Shown here piece by piece: positions 57,560 through 64,000 of a DNA stretch of 64,000 nt (within the stretch, counting starts at the first letter, position 1; every line of letters starts with the position of its first letter). A program made the translations under genes and the position numbers. The notes under the pieces were generated by a model. That model ran no database searches. It was not told where the DNA came from and saw only the letters and a program-made list of their open reading frames with translations. The DNA comes from Balaenoptera acutorostrata (lineage: Eukaryota; Chordata; Mammalia; Artiodactyla; Balaenopteridae): contig NC_080064.1 in the NCBI RefSeq assembly GCF_949987535.1, forward strand, positions 41,984,282 to 42,048,281. The letters run 5' to 3'.

Positions 57560-57900
57560 TCTAATATAGTGGGTAAGGACATGACAGAATGTGAAAATTG
57601 TCTCAGCAGAGGAGGTACAATGTGCAGAAGAGGGAGACATTCACTGTTGTTGGAGGAAATGCCACTGGAGTGGAGCCAGGAAAGATGGATAGGCAGAAGA
57701 ATTAAGACAAAGGGGATTCCGTGTGGAGGGAAGAGTATGAGTAAAAGCACAGAGGTGGGAAATTACTTAAGGAATAAGTAGTCTGGTATGAGTGCAGCGT
57801 AGGATGTGTAAAGGTGAAACTAGAGAGACGGGTAAAAGCTATGGTTTAAGGTGGTTCGGGTGTTTTGACTTGGTTTTGACTTTAATTGATAGCTATGCAA
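57560..57900 (-). repeat. L2-like antisense body
   Basis: 'ggattccgtgtggagggaag' and 'gagtaaaagcacagaggtgg' resemble the antisense L2 body. The frames on both strands at 57550-57781 fall inside. Confidence 0.5.
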
Positions 57901-58369
57901 TGTCTTAGATCAGAAAACTAGAGTTTCCTGATGGTTTAGCAGGGTCAAGACCTGTCTTTATTGAATCATGATTTCTCAGAGGTTGAAGTCACCATAAAGA
58001 TGCTTCTAAATTAGATATTGGTTATTTAGAGGGAATCAGCGTTAAAGCACTCTTCTGGTCATGGTGTGATGTTATGATGATACTGCTCATTGGTACAGTC
58101 ACGCTGAGGACTGCTTTTAGGGTTACAATGCCAAAGAGCAGTAGGGGGGAAAATATCGACTTTATTTCAGATCATAAAGAAATGTGCCATTAGAGGAGTT
58201 TGCTGCATTCTCTCATCAACAGGTACCAGTGCTCATTTTGTGGGATGTGTGGCCAGAGAGAAGATGGTGGTGGTTTTGGAATAAACTGATTTCCTCCAGA
58301 ATAGAAAAGTACCCGCTTCAGACTTCCAAGTGCATGTGCCGAGGCATGCTTGTCTCCACTGGTAGTCTG

Positions 58370-58460
58370 GGAGCCCTGGAGGGTGGAGATCATGTCAAAT
58401 GCTCTCTTACTTCAATGTTGGGCACGTGATAGGTACAATAAATGTTTATTGAATTATCAT
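58370..58460 (+). repeat. L2 LINE 3' end
   Basis: 'cacgtgataggtacaataaa' followed by 'tgtttattgaattatcataa' is the L2 terminus. Confidence 0.65.
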
Positions 58461-58469
58461 AATCTTTTT

Positions 58470-58690
58470 AAGGAGTCTGAATTGCAGAGTTAGAAAACTT
58501 GGGAATCTTGGATCTGTCATCAATTTGTGGGAGTCTGTTTAGTCCAAGTCACCTGACCTTTCTGTGTTTCAGTTTCTTAATATGTAAAATAGAATTAATA
58601 TAACTTCATAGCTTGATGGGAGGATTAGTTAAGCTATATCCTTAATACACTTGAACAGACAGGATAACAATATTAGTTAAATTACTAAGT
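58470..58690 (+). repeat. MIR SINE
   Basis: 'cctgacctttctgtgtttca' and 'cttcatagcttgatgggagg' fit sense MIR. Confidence 0.7.
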
Positions 58691-58694
58691 TCTA

Positions 58695-59180
58695 GTTTGC
58701 CTAAAACTGTTTTACTGAGTCTTGACCAGAATTTTTAAAAATTAAAACAACAAATGAAATAGAAATGAAAATTTCAGTGGCTGGTACTTAGTAAGGGTAT
58801 TATTTCATGAAACTTTTGTTTCAGTTACCTATGTTCTGAGCTGTGATATGAAGTTGCTGTGTTCAATATATTACTTACTTTTTGTTACTTTGTTGGATCA
58901 TGGTTAGTAAAGTTTGAAAAACACTGTTCTAGATGATAATGATCTCTGAATTATCCAAAGGGAAAAAAAACAGTCAACTTTTTTCAGAGCTATGCAATGC
59001 AAATTCTCTAGTATTTTCCAAATTATTAAAGAAAGGATGACTTCTGATTATTTTAGATTTAATGTGGAACATTGTATCCTAAATCTTTGAAAGTTAATGT
59101 CTGCATGATATACGTTGGGGCTCTCTATTAATTACAATATTTATTAACTAGCAAATCTCATTCCTTGGTCGAGCTATTTT
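58695..59180. other. Unannotated stretch, no gene seen
   Basis: Unique AT-rich sequence. Confidence 0.4.
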
Positions 59181-59254
59181 AGCTGAACCTGCAAAGTAAT
59201 AATAATAATGACAGTAATAAGTAGTGGAGGTGACCTAGATGTGAGACTAGAAAT

Positions 59255-59480
59255 AGCGAAATAAGCTTTCATTTGTTGAGCGCTTACTATGAGTCAGGCA
59301 CTGTCAGACAGCATCCCTTTTAATCCTTAGAACAACCTTAAAAGGTAAACGTTAATTTTCCTGTTTTATGGATGAGCTAACTGGGGTTTTGGAAAGTAAA
59401 TTAAAGTTATATAGCCAATAATTGATTGGGCAAGGATTCGATTTGAACCCTGGTCTGTCTACTTCCAGAGCAAAATTTTA
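59255..59480 (-). repeat. MIR SINE, nearly full length
   Basis: 'ttgttgagcgcttactatga', 'ttaatccttagaacaacctt' and 'tttgaaccctggtctgtcta' give the antisense MIR order. Confidence 0.8.
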
Positions 59481-59629
59481 AAGTTCCATGAAGATGTATT
59501 AAGATGCCTGCTAAGTATTAGCACTGTACTCCTCTACAAAGATAGGTGGGTCAATTGGTCTTTACCCTTAAGGGTTTACTACCTGCCCTTGAGATTTTTC
59601 TGTGCATGAAAGTGAGTAAAATGTGATTT

Positions 59630-59745
59630 AATCCTAAGAGGACAGGCACAAAGACTCTCATACTAAGTATTTTATTTTTGGAAGTACTGGGAAAAGCGCC
59701 TGGCACATAGTAGGTATTCAGTAAAGATTTGTTAAACTGAATTGA
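59630..59745 (+). repeat. L2 LINE 3' end
   Basis: 'gcctggcacatagtaggtat' and 'cagtaaagatttgttaaact' are the L2 terminus. Confidence 0.75.
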
Positions 59746-60059
59746 AATTGGATTAATTCTTACCTGGTGACTGGGGAGAGAATGGGACAATACTGGGGAA
59801 GCTTTGTGCTAAAGAGTGTCTTTACCTGCGAAGTGGCAGATCTATCTGTCCTAGAGCCATTCAGTGCCTTTTGGAATTCTTAGAATGGCAGCAAGGAAAG
59901 CCAACTGGAGTTCAAGAACTCAAATTATAAACTTCAAGTTTCATTCAGGCAGAGAGAACGTTTTCCATTTTAGTGTAAAAAGAGAATCCTGTGACAGAGA
60001 CATTTGGAGAATGATAAATGAAGGGTGGGCTTCCTTAGAATTAAAAATAACAATAATAA

Positions 60060-60240
60060 TTGTTGTTGTTAATTTTACTATACCACTTACTAACCTTATA
60101 ACCTCAAGCAAGTCACATTACCTCTTTGAGCCTCAGTTTCCACATCTGCAAAATATTTATCCCTCTCAGGGATGTTGTGAGGATTAAATAGATCCATTTG
60201 ATAAATATTTACTAAGCACTTACCATTTGGTGGTCTCTGA
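60060..60240 (+). repeat. MIR SINE
   Basis: 'tttgagcctcagtttccaca' and 'gggatgttgtgaggattaaa' are the sense MIR core. Confidence 0.8.
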
Positions 60241-60244
60241 GGAC

Positions 60245-60845
60245 TTAGTAAAGGAGACATAGCCCACTGCCCTCAAAGAACTGAGTATCTGGTGAAAGTG
60301 CTGTGAGAGTGGGATTCAGACTCTCACCCCGTGAATAGGCCACCACTGAAAGAACGCAACACCCTGCAGTCTGCTTTTGCGTGCATGTTATTGTCATGCA
60401 TGCCTCATTTGCATCATTAGAAGTTCAAGTTTATTGAGGGTGCTGTGACAGTCATCTTCTTATCCCCTCCTCCCCCTGGGACCCAGCCTTGCCCAGTGGT
60501 ACAATGTTACCTTATACAGTTGTCACTCAATAATCCAGCCCAATTCAGCAAATATTTACCAAGTTGTTCGGGTACTGTGCTGGGGAAGGGAGAGTAACAT
60601 TTGCTGAACAGAGTTGAGTTTAAAATGACTTTAGAGCACAAAGGGGGAACAGTATCATGAGGTGGTGATAAACTACACTAGTGCTAAAAATGCCTGTGAT
60701 CTATTCAGGAAGAAAATAGGGCCCCAAAGAAAATTCGGCAGTGAGCCTAAAAAAATAATGTATTCTTTCTGTTTCTCAGTGCTGTTTTGTTCGCATTTCA
60801 CGGGGAACCAGTGTATTGCTCCCGGCACAGAGTTGAGATGCGATC
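60245..60845. other. Mostly unannotated, with L2 traces
   Basis: L2-like pieces lie near 60420-60530 ('cttatcccctcctccccctg') and 60540-60600 ('cagcaaatatttaccaagtt'). A perfect octamer ATTTGCAT lies at 60407-60414. No exon seen. Confidence 0.4.
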
Positions 60846-60849
60846 ACAG

Positions 60850-61300
60850 AAATGGCTACTTTAGATTAATGGCTCAGGACCAAGCCCTGCCACCTTCACC
60901 AGGCCCAGAAGACCCTCCATGGCCTGGCCCCTGCCCTCCTTTCCAGCCTCCCATCCTGCAGCTCTCTGCCTTCCATTCATTCTCCACTGTGGAACTGTAC
61001 CATGCTCTTCTGTACTTATGCCCAAACGATCCCTGGGTCTCCAACATCCTTCTGCTTTTCTTTACCTGACTTCATGAGACAAATCGGAGGTGACTTCTCA
61101 CCCAGGAAAGATTGTCTGAGTGATGCAGGGTGAGAGCTCCTCTGTTAGCACTGTGGCATCCTTCCATCATTCATCTTCCACATGGTATAATCAATTGTTG
61201 ATTTGTCTGTTTTACCACCACCTCAACAGTCAGGACTGGGTTTATCTCTCTGCCTGGCTCAGTAGGTGCTCAGTAATTAATTGTTAACTGAGTGATATAG
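60850..61300 (+). repeat. L2 LINE fragment
   Basis: 'catggcctggcccctgccct', 'ctctgccttccattcattct' and 'gtttatctctctgcctggct' are sense L2. The plus frame 60662-61069 (135 codons) runs into it and is not a gene. Confidence 0.7.
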
Positions 61301-61574
61301 TTGGATGTCTGTTAGATTGTCCATAAATGGGTTCTTACCAGGTGCGCTGTTAACCTCTAGCCTATGAGAGATGTGTTGGACCCAAAGCCCCCTTATCAAG
61401 AAGACTGGTTTTGACACTCCTGTTGCTTACCAACCACAGTTCTGTAACTTTTAAGTTGAAGGTCTTGAGTATGTCTGTTTACGTGAAACTTTTCCTGAGC
61501 GCCATGACTCACCTGTGATTCCTCAGTAATTCTTCTGTCACTTGCTCTCTGTACCACGCAGTTAACAATGATAT

Positions 61575-61810
61575 ATCACAATAATAGAGCCCTTTATTGT
61601 GTATGTGTCAGACTTTGCAAAAGAACTTTACTTAGGTTATCTCATTAAACCTCACAACAACTCTAGGAAGCAGGTATTTTTATTCCCATTTTGAAGAAAG
61701 AGCACCATGTAGCTTACATAACTTACACAAGGTCACATGGCTAGGAAATGTCAGACTTGGAATTCCAAGCCTACTCTGTTTGATTCCAAAGCTCATGTTC
61801 TGTCTCCCTG
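61575..61810 (-). repeat. MIR SINE, nearly full length
   Basis: 'aggttatctcattaaacctc', 'ttacacaaggtcacatggct' and 'gattccaaagctcatgttct' are in antisense MIR order. Confidence 0.85.
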
Positions 61811-61851
61811 TATCTATTACTCACCTCTTAAAAGGTGGGGACTAGAAAGAG

Positions 61852-62110
61852 GCATTTAGCCTAGTGGTTATTAATATTAATAAGAAGCATTTAGCCTAGT
61901 GGGCATTTTGATCAAGATTGCCAGGGTTCAAATCCTGGCTTTACCAGCTGTGACCTTGGGCAAATCACTTACCCTCCCTGTGCCTCCATTTCTTCATCTT
62001 TAAACTAGGGCTCTTGTGAGGATTGGATGGACCAATGTATATTAAGGACTAAAAACAGTGTTTGGCATATAAAGTGCTAATGAGCATCATCATTATTATT
62101 ATCATACAAT
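61852..62110 (+). repeat. MIR SINE with duplicated 5' word
   Basis: 'cagggttcaaatcctggctt' and 'cttgggcaaatcacttaccc' give a clear sense MIR. Its 5' word 'gcatttagcctagtgg' is present twice (61852-61867 and 61887-61902). Confidence 0.85.
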
Positions 62111-62119
62111 ATTAATTTT

Positions 62120-62280
62120 TTTCCCATTCTTCAAATATTTGTTTGGTGCCTGCTATAGGCCAGATACCGTTCTAGGTGCTGGAGATACAGTGGTGACTAA
62201 GACATGCCATCATGGAGATTTCGTTTTAGAGAGGGAAGACAGACAACAGAGTAAATAAATAAGTGGATATTAATAGATAA
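62120..62280 (-). repeat. L2 LINE 3' end
   Basis: 'caaatatttgtttggtgcct' and 'ccgttctaggtgctggagat' are antisense L2. Confidence 0.8.
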
Positions 62281-62284
62281 TATA

Positions 62285-62885
62285 TATTTTGTGATATCTT
62301 AGTTCACATAATGAAATGCTATTTTAGTATATGTGCTGCCGAAGCAAGTACTGGAATGCTATTTTAAAATACAGATAATGGAGAGTGGCACTAATGAGTA
62401 CGTGTTTGTGGACACACAAGGAGGCCACAGCAGTTCAGCCAATGTCTTGCTTCTGCTTGGTGGGGTGGAGCAGTCCACGCCCTGCTCTGAAAGGCTGGGC
62501 TTTACATGTCCAGCTGCTGATTCTTGGGATGACAGGCTCGCCTTACCTGCACTCAGTGTGGGGTGGTCATCCCTGGGGTGGCAGGAAATTAAATGATTAG
62601 GTTGAGGTGTCTGGGCCTCAGGAAAACCCAACATAGAGAACTCATAAATAGGCCAGGGGTCTCCAGTCTATAGGGGAGAGACTCCACTCTCTTTCCCTAC
62701 AGTTGAGGCTGTGAAATGGAATAAATGTCCTGACATGGTCAGAAGGAAGTTTTGGCCAATCATTCAGCTAAGGACAGGGTCAGCTGGGATGTTTTGTCAA
62801 ATAATTTTGTAAGATCTCCTGATAGCTCTTTGCAGGAGCCTGGACCTAAAAAGTGCAGTGGTCATTGACACTATCATAGGATTCT
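62285..62885. other. Unannotated stretch, no gene seen
   Basis: Unique sequence. Overlapping frames on both strands at 62333-62634 show no recognisable domain. Confidence 0.4.
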
Positions 62886-62889
62886 TCAT

Positions 62890-62969
62890 GTTCGTTAAGA
62901 GTGTTATAGTGGTCAAGAGCACGAGCTTGGGAGTCAGAGAAATCAAGGGTTTTTTCCTTCCCTACTTAC
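62890..62969 (+). repeat. MIR 5' part, cut by the assembly gap
   Basis: 'ttatagtggtcaagagcacg' and 'agcttgggagtcagagaaat' are the MIR 5' region, which ends at the N run. Confidence 0.7.
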
Positions 62970-63169
62970 NNNNNNNNNNNNNNNNNNNNNNNNNNNNNNN
63001 NNNNNNNNNNNNNNNNNNNNNNNNNNNNNNNNNNNNNNNNNNNNNNNNNNNNNNNNNNNNNNNNNNNNNNNNNNNNNNNNNNNNNNNNNNNNNNNNNNNN
63101 NNNNNNNNNNNNNNNNNNNNNNNNNNNNNNNNNNNNNNNNNNNNNNNNNNNNNNNNNNNNNNNNNNNNN
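62970..63169. other. Assembly gap (200 N)
   Basis: Exactly 200 unresolved bases, most likely a placeholder. Frames reported across it are artefacts. Confidence 0.99.
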
Positions 63170-63875
63170 GAATTCTTTCCAGTGGCTTTGTACGAGTTCG
63201 TCTCGTTTCTGCAGGGAGATGACACTTGCTGTGTTATCTCTGCACTTGCCACCGCGCCTTTCCGACGGTGGCCTGGAAAATTCTCCTGAAGGGCATTTGG
63301 TCCATGTAGCTGCCCCTTGGGGTCCACAGGAGGGAGGAGCCATCCAAGTGGACCAAGAATACCCCCCACTCTCTCACCCTGAGCAGGTCCATGTGGAAAG
63401 CCAGGAATGCCCTCCATATTCAGTATACAGAGCAGTGTGTCAATTTCCTGAAATTTCCCGTGAAAACAAAAGGGTTTTCATTTTGAGAAATCAGAAACCG
63501 TAATGACTGCTTATTGCATTTGAAGTATCCAACTTTAACCCATTCACAGTAGAGAGTTTTTTAAAAGAGCAAAGTGTACCAGAAATTGTGTCTGTAAGTG
63601 TTAAATATGGTGCTTGCATTATTCTTTTTTTAAAGTTCACTTAATCTCTCCTCCTTTGCTCTATATTTTCCTGACTGGTATTATTGTGAGAACTTATTAG
63701 TTAATGTTGTGAAGCATTTTGAAAATGGAAATAGCCATTGACATAGTGATGAGTAGTAACGTTTTTAAGTGTTCTTTTCTATTTCAGAAATTAAATTCCA
63801 GGGATAAATCTTACCAGCTCTCAGATTAGTCAACTTTGCCACCTGCAACACATTTTAATGGGCACATATTTTCAG
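63170..63875. other. Unannotated stretch, no gene seen
   Basis: It begins with a GC-richer part (63170-63420) next to the gap, then becomes AT-rich. The plus frame 63219-63503 (94 codons) has no recognised domain. A coding exon here cannot be excluded because the left flank is missing. Confidence 0.4.
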
Positions 63876-63889
63876 TATGTTATGTTTTG

Positions 63890-64000
63890 GACCAGGAGAA
63901 TGAACATGTATTAAGTGCTTACTGTGTGCTGAGCTCTGAGCCAAATGCCTTAAATTTGTTATTTTCAGTCTTCACAGTAACCCTGCAAGGCAGACAGAAA
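63890..64000 (-). repeat. MIR fragment at window edge
   Basis: 'tgtattaagtgcttactgtg' and 'ttcacagtaaccctgcaagg' are the antisense MIR 3' half, which runs off the window. Confidence 0.75.

Noticed and set aside
60662..61069. 135-codon plus-strand frame with Pro-rich segment
   Set aside because: The Pro-rich part falls in an L2 fragment and no known domain is visible.
62858..63417. Open frames of 125-151 codons at the gap
   Set aside because: About half of each is unknown residues from the N run.
1..64000. Bacterial-type systems (CRISPR, operons, phage, toxin modules)
   Set aside because: All evidence points to mammalian nuclear DNA; no dense coding or prokaryotic signals exist.

Overview
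This is mammalian nuclear DNA, almost certainly from a cetacean (whale or dolphin). The diagnostic sign is a set of tRNA-derived SINEs whose heads read like 'gcttccctggtggcgcag', with tails of repeated 'tagttgtggcacacgggct'-like units. These match the CHR-1/CHR-2 SINEs of cetaceans, hippos and ruminants. I saw no BovB or Bov-A2 element, which argues against a ruminant; a hippo is not excluded. Base composition is AT-rich, with mammalian MIR, L2, MLT, MER and L1 repeats throughout.

I find no protein-coding exon, tRNA, rRNA or other RNA gene that I can support. The open reading frames are short, mostly lie inside repeats or simple tracts, and resemble no host protein I recognise. The only recognisable coding sequence is the decayed ORF1 and ORF2 of an L1 retrotransposon. 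The window is best read as intergenic or intronic.

Layout. 1-7.2 kb: old MIR and L2 fragments, and an old LTR-like repeat split by a CHR SINE. 7.2-13.35 kb: a nearly full-length antisense L1 bounded by a 19-bp target-site duplication, with a CHR SINE nested in its ORF2. 13.4-33.65 kb: a mosaic of MIR and L2, one forward CHR-2 SINE, MLT2-like and MLT1-like LTRs, a MER1-like hAT transposon, two more reverse SINEs, and two short copies of a younger L1 in opposite orientations. 33.65-64 kb: apart from one 31-bp insertion, I recognise no lineage-specific SINE or L1. Within it, about 40.1-55.1 kb also lacks clear MIR and L2 copies and holds mainly unique sequence, microsatellites and a motif cluster near 46.5 kb. 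After 55 kb MIR and L2 return. A 200-base run of N lies at 62,970-63,169.

The insertions can be ordered by nesting: MIR/L2 relics first, then LTRs and MER1, then the long L1, then CHR SINEs and the youngest L1 tails. The strongest functional hypothesis is that the 40-55 kb repeat-poor block is a constrained regulatory landscape. This is inference and needs cross-species alignment. Family names rest on remembered consensus sequences, and edges without a target-site duplication are approximate.
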